A stretch of DNA of 45,744 bases from Myxococcota bacterium. Its GTDB lineage: Bacteria; Myxococcota_A; UBA796; CAJQPC01. Below, piece by piece: positions 26,111 to 35,093 of this stretch. The number at the start of each line of letters is the position of its first letter. The stretch's first letter is position 1. The notes below the pieces were generated by a model. The model saw only the letters and a list, made by a program, of their open reading frames with translations. It was not told the DNA's origin and did not search any database. Position numbers and translations under genes: made by a program. The DNA lies in contig JAKLKD010000035.1 of the NCBI GenBank assembly GCA_023150845.1, positions 1 through 45,744 on the forward strand. The letters are read 5' to 3'.

Positions 26111-26835
26111 TGCTGGGCCCCCTCAGCGCCGCTCAGCGCGCCGAGCTTGTCGATGAGCGCGGGGTCGACGTAAGAGAAGGGGTCGATGGCGCCCTCATCC
26201 ACGGCCTCACGCTGCTCGGGGGTCAAGGCGTCGTAGATCTGGTCTTCTGCGTTGATGAGCGTGTCCAAGGCGTCGGCAGCGAAGGCCATGGCGTCGCGGC
26301 GGCTCGGCTCCTCGCCGGACTCCAGGGTGGCGACGAGCTCATCGGCGAGCACGGAGAGCGAGGCGTTCATCGTCTCCACGGCGGCGTCGATGTTCTCGAG
26401 CTGGGCGTCGCTGGGCTCCGCGCCCTCGACGAGGGCCTGACGGGCCTGGGCCCGGCGCAGCTCCAACGCCGTGCGCGCGGCCTGCAGCCCCTCGTTGTCG
26501 CTCGCGGCCTTCTTGGCGGCGGCGGTCATCTCGGCGGTGGCCTGCTCCCGGACGGCCTGCTCCTCGGCGACGGCCTCGGCGATCTCGGGGTTCTCGGCGG
26601 CGATCTCCTCGGGGTCGCCGTACTTGAGCGCGGGATCCTCCGGCGTCGGCGGGGCGCGGCGGCCGGCCCCGGCGGCGAGGAGCTGGGCGAGCTCGCTGCG
26701 TAAGCCCGGCCCGCAGTCGTTGTCCTCCAGATCCTCGATCTTCTCGCGGAGCTCGGCGACCTCCGCGCGGGGCTTCACGCCGCCGAGCACCATCCCCACC
26801 ACAAACGCGAACGCGGCGATCACGAAGGCGCGCAT
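26107..26835 (-). CDS. membrane-anchored helical protein of an ABC exporter operon
   Basis: A 242-residue protein I do not recognise. Residues 1-20 (FVIAAFAFVVGMVLGGV) are a single membrane anchor or uncleaved signal. A short coiled coil follows (EVAELREKIEDLEDNDC), then a long Ala/Glu-rich helical body (about residues 75-215) and LTPEQREAVDEGAIDPFSYV near the end. LTPEQ recalls Spy/CpxP-type periplasmic chaperone helices, but that is weak. Its stop overlaps the permease start (ATGA), so it heads the operon and may be a periplasmic adaptor or substrate chaperone for the exporter. Confidence 0.72.
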   Translation of the reverse strand: MRAFVIAAFAFVVGMVLGGVKPRAEVAELREKIEDLEDNDCGPGLRSELAQLLAAGAGRRAPPTPEDPALKYGDPEEIAAENPEIAEAVAEEQAVREQATAEMTAAAKKAASDNEGLQAARTALELRRAQARQALVEGAEPSDAQLENIDAAVETMNASLSVLADELVATLESGEEPSRRDAMAFAADALDTLINAEDQIYDALTPEQREAVDEGAIDPFSYVDPALIDKLGALSGAEGAQQ

Positions 26836-26918
26836 CTTGCCCTCTCCGGCTCTTGGGAGCCCACGCCGAAGGCGCAGGCGCGCACCTAGCTATCCGACGG
26901 GGGCACGAACCGGGAGGA

Positions 26919-27246
26919 TCAGCCGGTCAAGGCGCCCAAGGCGCGCAGCGCCTCAGCGAGCTCGTCGGCCTGGGCGGGGGCGAGCCCGGCGAGGGCGGCG
27001 GCCTCGGCGAAGGATCGTTGGCCGTCGAGGGCCTGGAGCAGCCGACCGGCCTCAACGATCGTCGGGATCGGCGGGTGTGGACCCCGAAACAGGAGCCAGG
27101 CCGTCGGCCGCGGCCTCCCGGGCGTGGGCGAGGCCCTAGACCCTCGCGCCGCTCGCGGCCGCCGCCTGGAGCTGGTCGACGGCCTCCATGGTGACGTGCT
27201 CACGGCGCGCGGGGCCGAGTCCGATGATCGTGAGGGAGCGTGGCAT
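26919..27246 (-). pseudogene. decayed tetrapyrrole-methylase-like (MazG/YabN N-terminal type) fragment
   Basis: From ATG 27246 the frame encodes 36 residues starting SLTIIGLGPARREHVTMEA, the glycine-rich opening of MazG/YabN-type SAM methylase domains, then meets TAG at 27136-27138. Reading through the stop gives GLAHAREAAADGLAP, in line with the VYLRTxxHP region that normally follows. A second stop lies near 27053. In another frame the segment TIVEAGRLLQALDG to LAEALRALGALTG (to 26919) looks like a winged-helix C-terminal end. The whole is far shorter than the about 200-residue methylase domain. A nonsense change plus frame change and an internal deletion would explain it. The alternative is chance resemblance. 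Confidence 0.42.
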
Positions 27247-27277
27247 AGCCCCATCGGAGCACAGCCCTCGCGGGAGA

Positions 27278-29650
27278 TCAAGGCGCCGGGGGCGCTGGGC
27301 TCGGGGGGCTCACCGCGCCCTCGACGGGCAGGCCCAAAGCGGCCGCCTCGGCCTCGGCCTTCTCCCGCGCCATGCGCTGCCAGAGGCTCTCCCGTTTGTG
27401 CGGGCGGTCCCCCTCGCAGACCTCACCCTCGGGGCACTCCTCCTCGGGGGGCGGCGGCGGGTGCTGGTGCGGGCAGCCGGCCTTCGGCGCCGTGCCCGGC
27501 AAGAAGGGCGCGCCGATCCCCCGGCAGGTGCTGTTGCTGAGCAGGCCGGTCTGGGTGCAGATCCAGCGCCGATCGAGCTTCGGCCCGTCAAACTCCCGCT
27601 GGGGCAGGCCCTTCGTCGCCGCGTTCATCCACCAGCCCCAGAGCGGCGAGGCGAGGTCACTCGCCGAGGCCCCGATACGCACGGGGGTGTCGTAGCCCAG
27701 CCACACCACGCCGACGTAGTCCGGGGTGCCGCCGACGAACCAGAGGTCCTTCTCATCGTCCGTCGTGCCGGTCTTGCCTACGGCGGGGCCGTTGTACCCG
27801 GCGATGCCCCCGGTGCCCCGGCTCGCGCCGCCGGTGCCGTACTCGATCACGAGCCGCATGAGATCCCGGGTCAGGGCCGCGACCTCCTCGGTGAACACCC
27901 GCTCCAAAGGCGCGCGGTCGTCGAGGCGCACGGCGCCCGAGGCATCCAAGGCCACCAAGATCGGGCTGCCGACCACGGCGTAGCCCCCGTTCACGATGGC
28001 GCTCACGGCCTTGCCCATCTCCAGCGGCGTGACCTCGGCCTGACCCAAGGCGAGGCCCATCTCCTTCGGGAAGTCCTTCGTGTCGATGCCGAGGCGAGAC
28101 GCGAGCTGGATGAGGGGCTCAGGCCCCCCGGCCATGTCGAGCAGAGAGGCCGTGGCGATGTTCTGTGACCACGAGAGCCCGTAGGCCAGACAGACGCTGG
28201 GGCTGTACTCGCCGCCGACGTTGCGGGGGGTCCAGGTGGGCGCGTGCTCAAACTTGTGCGGCGCGTTGGAGACGGTCGTGGCCGCGGTGACGCCGGGGAG
28301 CTGCACGCCCAGCGCGTAGACGAGGGGCTTAAACGAGGAGCCCGACTGCCGCTTGGCCTGGGTCGCCCGGTTGAAGTCGGTGTGGGTGGTCTGGTCACCG
28401 CCCCACAGCGCAACGACGTTGCCGGACTCGGGCTTCATCAGCACGGCGACGGACTGCAGGTCACCCTCACCGCGTTTGCCCAAGACCCGCTGGAAGTAGG
28501 CCGTGCGCTCAGGGACGAGCTTGTCCGTGGCGGCCTGGGCGACGAGATCGAGGGCGGTGAAGACCTCCAGGCCCGCGCCATAGACCACGTCCTCGCCCAA
28601 GGCCTCCACCAGCCGGGTGCGGCTCGCCTGCATGTAGGCGGGCCAGCGCGGCTCCGGGAGCGGGTGAGGGGAGGCGCCGATGGGCTCGTTCAGGGCGTCG
28701 GCGACGTCGTACCCGGCCTCGCCCATGCGGGTGAGCAGGCGGTCGCGCCGGGCCTTCACGACCTCAGGGAAACGGTCCGGGGCGTAGCGGCCGGGGGCGG
28801 GCAGCACCGAGACCAAGGTCGCGGCCTGGGCCAGGGTGAGGTCCTTGGCGTCGACGCCGAAGAAGTACCGGGCGGCGGCCTGGAACCCGCAGATGGAGTA
28901 GGACCCGCTCTGCCCGAGGTAAGGCACGTCGAGGTACATCTCCAAGACGCCCTGTTTGCCGAGCTCCCGCTCCAGGGCCACGGCGAGGAGCGCCTCGCGG
29001 GCCTTGCGGTCGAAGGTCTTCTCCCGCTGCTGGGTGAGGTTCTTCGTGAGCTGCATCGTGAGCGTCGAGGCGCCCTGCTGGTAGCCGCCGCCCTTGAGGT
29101 TCGCGATGACGGCGCGGGCGACGCTGCGCAGGTTCACGCCGCTGTGCTCGTAGAACTCCTCGTCTTCGCTGATGAGCAGGGCGTCGATGAGGTGCTTCGG
29201 GGCCTCCTCCAGCGGCAGGTGCTCACGGACCTCACCCTCGGGGCCTACGAGCCAGCCCAAGAGCACGGGCTCCAGAGCGACGGGGCGGCTCCAGTCCTCT
29301 TTGCCGGGGGGCATGATGCCCTCGGGGAAACGCCCGCCGCGGGGGATGACCTCGCCGGTCTTGGGGCAGACCTCGCCCGGGGCCTTGGGGGGGCAGGACT
29401 CGGCGTACCCGCGCTCCTTGGCGTGGCTGACGAGGCGATCTTTGGGGAGATCGAGGGGCGCGGCGTCGGACCAAACCCGGGCCGGAAAGCTCCATCCCGC
29501 GTGGGCGACCTTGTGCTCGCGGTGGTCCGTAGCGAGCTGTTTGGCTTGGGCGCGGGCCTCGGACCACGCGCTCGCCGTGACGACGAGGGCGGGCAGCAGG
29601 AGCGCGAGGAGCGTCCCGAAGACGAACCAGCGGAGCTTGGGGCGTGCCAT
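27278..29650 (-). CDS. class A penicillin-binding protein (transglycosylase/transpeptidase)
   Basis: A 790-residue peptidoglycan synthase. An N-terminal membrane helix (VFGTLLALLLPALVVTAS) anchors it with the body in the periplasm. The glycosyltransferase domain shows EDEEFYEHSGV (about residue 160) and QGASTLTMQLTKNL. The transpeptidase domain has SSFK (Ser about 438, the acylated residue), SQN (about 493) and KTGT (about 624). The C-terminal tail after about residue 700 contains six Cys (ICTQTGLLSNSTC, AGCPHQH, EECPEGEVCEG) and a Pro run, unusual for this enzyme class in the proteobacteria I know. ATG 29650 is chosen by hydrophobic start; the TPR gene is divergent. Confidence 0.93.
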   Translation of the reverse strand: MARPKLRWFVFGTLLALLLPALVVTASAWSEARAQAKQLATDHREHKVAHAGWSFPARVWSDAAPLDLPKDRLVSHAKERGYAESCPPKAPGEVCPKTGEVIPRGGRFPEGIMPPGKEDWSRPVALEPVLLGWLVGPEGEVREHLPLEEAPKHLIDALLISEDEEFYEHSGVNLRSVARAVIANLKGGGYQQGASTLTMQLTKNLTQQREKTFDRKAREALLAVALERELGKQGVLEMYLDVPYLGQSGSYSICGFQAAARYFFGVDAKDLTLAQAATLVSVLPAPGRYAPDRFPEVVKARRDRLLTRMGEAGYDVADALNEPIGASPHPLPEPRWPAYMQASRTRLVEALGEDVVYGAGLEVFTALDLVAQAATDKLVPERTAYFQRVLGKRGEGDLQSVAVLMKPESGNVVALWGGDQTTHTDFNRATQAKRQSGSSFKPLVYALGVQLPGVTAATTVSNAPHKFEHAPTWTPRNVGGEYSPSVCLAYGLSWSQNIATASLLDMAGGPEPLIQLASRLGIDTKDFPKEMGLALGQAEVTPLEMGKAVSAIVNGGYAVVGSPILVALDASGAVRLDDRAPLERVFTEEVAALTRDLMRLVIEYGTGGASRGTGGIAGYNGPAVGKTGTTDDEKDLWFVGGTPDYVGVVWLGYDTPVRIGASASDLASPLWGWWMNAATKGLPQREFDGPKLDRRWICTQTGLLSNSTCRGIGAPFLPGTAPKAGCPHQHPPPPPEEECPEGEVCEGDRPHKRESLWQRMAREKAEAEAAALGLPVEGAVSPPSPAPPAP

Positions 29651-29764
29651 GGCCCAGCCCCTTATCGCCCATAGGGCCGCGCCGTCGAGGGCTGGGCTTG
29701 TGCCTCTGGTGAAGCCGACGTAAAGGTGCGCTCCCGACCGCCCCGCGGTCGCGCCGGAGCGACG

Positions 29765-31939
29765 ATGCACACCCCAAGCTGGCTCTTTGATCGTGTCCGG
29801 GACTGGATGTCCCCCGAGCCCCGCCTCGCCTGGCTCCTATGGCAGCTCCCCGACGCCAGCCGCGCCGTCGACCCGGGCCCCGCCGCCGCCATGGCCGAGG
29901 AGGCGTTGACCCTGCTCGCCGAACGAAAAGAGCCCTGGGTGACGATCTACGCCCGCCGGGTGCGCGCCCAGGCCGTCGCCCTTCGTGGGCTCGACCTCGT
30001 CCGGGGCCTGCCGCTCATCCACGCCGCCGTGGCCTCGGTCAAGGCCGGGGAGGGGGACGACTGCCCCTTGGCTGAGGGCTTCACCCTGGATCTCTGCGCG
30101 GCCTGGGCGCTCGTAGACGGCGAGGGCACGGCGGCGGAGCGTGTGCGGCTCGTGCAGGGCGCGCTCTTGGACATGCGCCGTCGGCACCCGCTCCGCGCCG
30201 AGGCCGAGGCCACCCTCGCCGCGGCGCTCCTCGATCAAGGCCAGGTCGAGGAGGCCCTCGCCCGCTGCCCGGCCCCGGAGGAGGGGGACGAGGCCGGGCT
30301 GGCGCTCCGTGTGCGGGCGCTCCGGTCGGCCGGTCGGCTCTCCGAGGCCCTCGCGGCCATCCCCGCCGGGGGGGAGTCGCCCTGGATCGCCGCCCTGCGG
30401 GCCGGGCTCCTCGCCGATCTGGGCCAAGGCGCCGCCGCCGTGGAGGCCCTGCCGCCCTTGAGTGAGGTCGAGCGCCTGCCCGCGGCCTGGCTCACCGCCG
30501 CCCAGGCCGTCGCCAGCCTCGTCAGCGCCGGGGCCTTGCCCCTGGACATCCCCACCTTCAACCGGCTCCTCGGCTGGTCCCGGCGGCTCCGGGCCCAAGG
30601 CGCCGCCCGCCCCTCCCTGGAGCTCGCCTTCGCCTTGGCCGACGCGGTCACCGCCGCCCCTGGCGCCGCGACCTTGGCCGGGGAGCTGCTCCGTGAGGCG
30701 AGCGCCGCCACCGCGCTCCTGCGCGCGCCCGAGCCCGCCCGGGCGGCGCTGGAGGCCCGACTCGACGCGGCGCGACAGGCCGCGCTTCGGGCCTTGCCCC
30801 AAGACGCCGCCCCGGGCGCGCCGCTCACCTTCGACGCCTTGTGTTTCGCCGCCGCCCGCTGGCCCGAGGAGCCCAAGGTGCAGCTCGCCGCGTCCTCGGC
30901 CTGGCGGGCCTACGGCTTCCCCCGGCGGGCGGCGGCGGTCCTGCGCGCCGCGCACATGGCGAGCCCCGACTCCTTGCCCCTCGCCGAGGCCCTCGCCCGG
31001 GCGCTCATCGAGACCGGCGCCTTGGCCGAGCTCGACGGGCTCCTGGCCGTCTGGTCCACCCGTGAGGAGGGCTGGGCCGCGCTGGCGCTCAAGGCCGAGT
31101 CCACCGCCCGGGAGGCCCACCCCGAGCGCGGCGACCCCCGGGAGCCCCTGCGCCAGCTCTTGAGCCGCTGGCCCGGCGACGGCCTCGTCTGGCGGCACAT
31201 CGCCTCCTTGGAGCGTGGGGCCGGGGACTACGCCGCCGCGGTCGTGGCCCTGGACGTCGCCGCCGCCCGGCTCCCCCCCGAGGAGGTGGACTGGGAGCGC
31301 CTCTGGGTGGGCAGCGTCGTCGGCGCCTGGGCGAGCGTTCGCGCCGCCGCCGCCCGCCTCGGCCTGCCCCTGACCCCGGGCGAGGGCCCTATCGTCGAGG
31401 ACTGGGGCGCCGTGGAGCTGGCCTATGACGACGGGGAGGTGATCCTGGGGCGCCGCACCGGCCCGGCGACCGCCGTGGTGACGACGCTCTCGGCGCCCGG
31501 CGCGGTCCAGCGTTACGCCGACGAGGTCGTCTTCCACCCCGACCTGCTCAGCGCCCAAGACGCCAGCTTGCCCCGCTTCCGGGTGAAGGTGACCCTCATC
31601 GAGGGCGGCTTCGCCTGCTACACCCTGCGTGGGCCGCGCCCGGCGCCGGAGCTCCTGGACCTCATCGAGTCTCGGCTGAGCGGGGAGGGCGTCGTGGTGC
31701 GCCCCGTCGTGGCGCCGCCCACCCGAGACCCCTGGAGCGGGGACGAGCGCCCCGTCTACAGCGCCCGCCTGGGCCTGCCCCCGGACCTCTCGGCGGCGGC
31801 CGTCGCGGGCCTCGTCGAGGCGCTCACCGCGAACCTGAGCGCCCCGCTCTTCGCCCCTGAGCTCCTCGCCGACGGAGGGCTCAGCGCCCAGGCCGCCGAG
31901 CAGGCCGAGCAGGCGGGGCGGTGGGGGCTCGGCGGCTGA
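29765..31939 (+). CDS. TPR-like protein of unknown function
   Basis: A 724-residue soluble protein with no signal peptide. It begins MHTPSWLFDRVRDWMSPEPR. Ala/Leu-rich helical pairs of about 34 residues run from about residue 35 to 500 (LDQGQVEEALARCP, LRSAGRLSEALAAIPA, RRAAAVLRAAHMASPDS, RGAGDYAAAVVALDVAAARL). The C-terminal 190 residues are a mixed domain that opens IVEDWGAVELAYDDGEVILG and contains KVTLIEGGFACYTLRG; I cannot assign it. A scaffold role is the usual inference for TPR proteins. ATG 29765 is preferred to an upstream in-frame start because GGAG sits 5 bases before it. Confidence 0.8.
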   Translation: MHTPSWLFDRVRDWMSPEPRLAWLLWQLPDASRAVDPGPAAAMAEEALTLLAERKEPWVTIYARRVRAQAVALRGLDLVRGLPLIHAAVASVKAGEGDDCPLAEGFTLDLCAAWALVDGEGTAAERVRLVQGALLDMRRRHPLRAEAEATLAAALLDQGQVEEALARCPAPEEGDEAGLALRVRALRSAGRLSEALAAIPAGGESPWIAALRAGLLADLGQGAAAVEALPPLSEVERLPAAWLTAAQAVASLVSAGALPLDIPTFNRLLGWSRRLRAQGAARPSLELAFALADAVTAAPGAATLAGELLREASAATALLRAPEPARAALEARLDAARQAALRALPQDAAPGAPLTFDALCFAAARWPEEPKVQLAASSAWRAYGFPRRAAAVLRAAHMASPDSLPLAEALARALIETGALAELDGLLAVWSTREEGWAALALKAESTAREAHPERGDPREPLRQLLSRWPGDGLVWRHIASLERGAGDYAAAVVALDVAAARLPPEEVDWERLWVGSVVGAWASVRAAAARLGLPLTPGEGPIVEDWGAVELAYDDGEVILGRRTGPATAVVTTLSAPGAVQRYADEVVFHPDLLSAQDASLPRFRVKVTLIEGGFACYTLRGPRPAPELLDLIESRLSGEGVVVRPVVAPPTRDPWSGDERPVYSARLGLPPDLSAAAVAGLVEALTANLSAPLFAPELLADGGLSAQAAEQAEQAGRWGLGG

Positions 31940-31956
31940 GCGAGGGCGTAGACCCC

Positions 31957-31980
31957 GAGGGCCCCGAGGCGAGGGCCCTC
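31957..31980 (+). terminator. GC hairpin after the TPR gene
   Basis: GAGGGCCC (31957-31964) pairs with GGGCCCTC (31973-31980) across an 8-base loop, 18 bases after the stop codon. There is no U-run, so termination would be weak or Rho-assisted. The remaining 194 bases to the next gene show no gene; a TTATGTT hexamer 30 nt before the next ATG could be a -10. Confidence 0.45.
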
Positions 31981-32174
31981 ACCGGCGGCCTGCAGGCTTC
32001 GTGCGCGGCGTCATGCTCCAGAACGCAGCGCCGCTGGAGGCCCCCTCGGCGAAGATCGGCAAAAAACCGGCGCTCCGGTGAGGCGGCTCGCGTCGAGTTG
32101 CCCGCGAACCCTGAGGACGGTGGGCCCGGCGGCGCTTATGTTGCTCATGTCCACACCGCACGCTGGGGCCCGTC

Positions 32175-34385
32175 ATGTCGCTCATCTGGCTGCTTCTCCC
32201 CGGACTCTTCGCCCAAGAGCTCGTCAACCGCACGAACGACCTGAGCGACGCGCCGACGCCGAGCCCCGAGGCCGAGGCCGCGCAAAAGCTCGCCGAGCTC
32301 AGCGCCCAGCTCGCCGCGGCGCAGGTGAAGGCGGAGGACTACGACCGCCTCGCCCGGGTCGTGCTTGACGCCACGACGCTCCTCGATGAGTCGCTCTCGA
32401 CGGGGCAACGTGTCGGCGCCGCCAAGGATCTCGCGACCTTAGGCGACCCGCGGGGCCTGCCGTTCCTGATGTTCGCCGTGCGCCGCGCCGTGGAGCCCCA
32501 GGTGCGGGCCGAGGCCATGCGCGCCGCGGGCGCCTTCGCGGACCCCGCCGTCCGCCAGCTCGCCTCTGAGGGCTTGGAGAACCCCAGCCTGCCGCCCGCC
32601 CTGCGTGTGGCCTGCCTCGACGTGCTCCTGCTGTCCCCGGACGAGGCCCTCGGCGAGCGCATCTACGCCTTGGCGAGCGAGCGTGAGGCCCCCGAGGAGC
32701 TGCGCGCCGCGGCCCTCGCCGCGCTCCAGGCCCACTACCCCGTGCTCCTCCAGCTCCGCGGTGAGCCCGAGGCCCTCGGCCTCACCCTCGGCGCGGCGCC
32801 GGGCATCATCGCCAACGGCGTCGCGGGCGGCGTCCTGCTCTCCTCCGTCGGTGTGCTCGGCCAGAGCGACGTCGGCGTCGTCATCGGCGCCGTGGGCGGC
32901 TCTTTGGTCGGCGTCGGCACCGGCACGACCTACGCCTTGACCAACCCGCTGAGCCCCGGCCAGAGCCTCGCCTACACCCTCGGCGTGGCCTCGGGCCTCA
33001 ACCTCGGCGTGAGCACGAGCCTCATGCTGGGCGCCGGGGAGGAGGCCAGCGCCGCCTTACGGGCCGTCGGCGTCGGCGCGGGCGCGGTGATGGGTTTCCG
33101 GCGGTTTAAGGTGGACCCGACGGTGAGCGACGTCGTCGAGGGGGCCATCGGCGCCCACTTCGGCCAGCAGCTCGCCTTCGGTGTGCATGACCTTATCCTC
33201 CCTGAGCCCGAGTACCCCGGCTATTACGACTACGACGACGCAGAGGTGGCGGCCTGGACCTTGGAGCGGGAGCGTTGGTTTCAGCGCCGCGTCGGCGTCG
33301 CGATGGGCGGCCTCGTCGTCGGCGGGGCGGCCAGCGCGCTCAGCCGGGACGTCTGGGATCTCGGCCCGAAGGACGCCCTCCTCGGCGGCGTGCTCGGAGC
33401 AGAGGGCGCCTGGATCGGCGGCTGGCTGCCCGTGGCCTTCGACGGTGACAGCCAGGCCGGCGCCGCCCGGGTGGGCTGGGTGGCCGGCACCGCCGGTGGG
33501 TTGATCCTCGCCGAGCTGCACCCGCCGAGCACGCAGCAGAGCTTCTTCACGGCCTACGGTGCCGCCGCGGGCAACGCCGTAGGCGCGGGCATCCCGATGT
33601 TGGTCGGGACACGAAAGGACCGGGTGGTGGCCCGGTCGATGTTGCCTGTCGGCGCGCTCGGGGCGGCGGCGGGGTACCTGACGGCGGATCGCCTCAGCGT
33701 CATGGGAGGGGACGGCGCGCTCCTCTACATCGGCGTCCCCATCCTCTTCGCCCACAACGCGGCCCTCTCCTACGGCCTCGATGACCTCACGGCGCTTGAC
33801 TACAGCCAGGCCGATGGACTGCTCTTGGCCAGCACGGGCGTCGGCGCCATCGGTCTGGCGGCGCTCGGCGCGGCGACGGACCCGAGCGCGTCCCAGGTCG
33901 CCTTGGTCGCCAGCGCCGGCGCTTGGGGCGCTTGGTACGGCGTGCTCACCCCCATCGCCTTGGACCTGGAGACGCCCAGCGGCGCCCTGATGCTCAGCGG
34001 TGTCGGCCTCGCCGACGGCCTCATGGCGGCCACGGCCCTGGCCCAGCTCCCGGCGATCGGCCTCAAGCCGCGGAGCACGCTGGCGCCCCAGCTCTTCGCC
34101 GTCGGCGGCGCCACCTTGGGGGCCCTCGGCGTCGCCTTGGCCACCGACAGCGGCCAGGCCATCGCCGGCGGCGCGCTGATCGGGGCGAGCCTCGGCTTCG
34201 GCGGCGGCACGATCTTTCAGCTCAGCCGGGAGCATGATCCGGGCCGGGCGCGACAGGCGGCGCTGCTCTTGCCCCGCCCGGATCTTCGGCGTCTCCCCGG
34301 CCATTGGTCACCCTCGTTGGCCCCGACGGTCATGGAGGACGGCGCCCCGGGGCTCGCCTTGGGCCTCTCCGTCGTCGGGTTTTGA
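32175..34385 (+). CDS. HEAT-repeat / glycine-rich multi-helix membrane protein
   Basis: A 736-residue protein I do not recognise. A short signal peptide (MSLIWLLLPGLFAQE) indicates export. Residues about 60-195 are HEAT-like helical pairs (LGDPRGLPFLMFAVRRAVEP). The rest is a long series of Gly/Ala-rich hydrophobic stretches of about 20-25 residues (GIIANGVAGGVLLSSVGVLG, GALGVALATDSGQAIAGGAL), broken by an acidic loop with YPGYYDYDDAEV. They resemble repeated glycine-zipper membrane segments. The C-terminus ends GLALGLSVVGF, an aromatic end of the kind seen on outer-membrane proteins. Whether it lies in the inner or outer membrane is unclear. Confidence 0.78.
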   Translation: MSLIWLLLPGLFAQELVNRTNDLSDAPTPSPEAEAAQKLAELSAQLAAAQVKAEDYDRLARVVLDATTLLDESLSTGQRVGAAKDLATLGDPRGLPFLMFAVRRAVEPQVRAEAMRAAGAFADPAVRQLASEGLENPSLPPALRVACLDVLLLSPDEALGERIYALASEREAPEELRAAALAALQAHYPVLLQLRGEPEALGLTLGAAPGIIANGVAGGVLLSSVGVLGQSDVGVVIGAVGGSLVGVGTGTTYALTNPLSPGQSLAYTLGVASGLNLGVSTSLMLGAGEEASAALRAVGVGAGAVMGFRRFKVDPTVSDVVEGAIGAHFGQQLAFGVHDLILPEPEYPGYYDYDDAEVAAWTLERERWFQRRVGVAMGGLVVGGAASALSRDVWDLGPKDALLGGVLGAEGAWIGGWLPVAFDGDSQAGAARVGWVAGTAGGLILAELHPPSTQQSFFTAYGAAAGNAVGAGIPMLVGTRKDRVVARSMLPVGALGAAAGYLTADRLSVMGGDGALLYIGVPILFAHNAALSYGLDDLTALDYSQADGLLLASTGVGAIGLAALGAATDPSASQVALVASAGAWGAWYGVLTPIALDLETPSGALMLSGVGLADGLMAATALAQLPAIGLKPRSTLAPQLFAVGGATLGALGVALATDSGQAIAGGALIGASLGFGGGTIFQLSREHDPGRARQAALLLPRPDLRRLPGHWSPSLAPTVMEDGAPGLALGLSVVGF

Positions 34386-34421
34386 GCCCTCCGCGGAGAC
34401 CGGTCGGGTTAAGGGGGCGCG

Positions 34422-35030
34422 ATGACACCCCCTCCTGAGCCGCCGCAGGGCCCCGCGGCCTCTGAGCTCGTCGTGCTCGACTGGCGCCTCGCCGTGCGCA
34501 CCCTGGTCGGCGCCACCCTCGTGCTCGCCGCGGCGGGCGTGGCCGGCCTGGCCCTGCGTGAGCCCCTCATCACAGCCGGGGCCTGGTTCTTCGACCGTTT
34601 TGGTGTCTGGGGCATGTTCTTCGGCACCATCCTCATCGACGTGAGCATCATCCCGCTGACGAACGAGCCCCTGATGCTGCTCGCGCTCAGCGCCGATCAG
34701 TCGCCGTGGGTGGTGTTCTGGGTGACCTCCATCGCCAGCACCTTGGCGGGCCCCCTCGGCTGGACCATGGGCCGCCTGATCGACCGCTACACCCCCTTCG
34801 GGCGGCGGCTCTGCGCGCGTTACCCGGCGATGACGGATCTGCTGCGGCGTTACGGCGCCGTGGCCGTGGCATTGGGCGCGACGACGCCGCTGCCCTTCTC
34901 GGCCTCGACCTGGCTCTCCGGGCTCCTCGGCGTGCCCCTGCGCGGGGTGATGGTCGCGAGCCTCCTGCGTTTCCCCAAGACCGGCTTCTACCTCTGGCTC
35001 TTGATTCAAGGCTGGTCCTTGGGCGCCTGA
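34422..35030 (+). CDS. VTT-domain (DedA/YqaA-like) membrane protein
   Basis: A 202-residue inner-membrane protein with about five hydrophobic stretches. Landmarks are GVWGMFFGTILIDVSIIPLT, LAGPLGWTMGRLIDRY and GATTPLPFSASTWLSGLLGV, the last fitting the re-entrant loop of VTT (SNARE-associated, DedA) proteins. Members flip or scramble undecaprenyl phosphate and phospholipids; that role here is inference. The first 25 residues are a Pro-rich cytoplasmic tail. AAGGGGG directly precedes the ATG, and the 36-base gap after the previous gene suggests co-transcription. Confidence 0.78.
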   Translation: MTPPPEPPQGPAASELVVLDWRLAVRTLVGATLVLAAAGVAGLALREPLITAGAWFFDRFGVWGMFFGTILIDVSIIPLTNEPLMLLALSADQSPWVVFWVTSIASTLAGPLGWTMGRLIDRYTPFGRRLCARYPAMTDLLRRYGAVAVALGATTPLPFSASTWLSGLLGVPLRGVMVASLLRFPKTGFYLWLLIQGWSLGA

Positions 35031-35093
35031 GCGGTGGCGGTCTGCGGCGAAGAGCGGTTAGAGTGTGGGCTCTGCCCCATGCCAGGAGTCACC

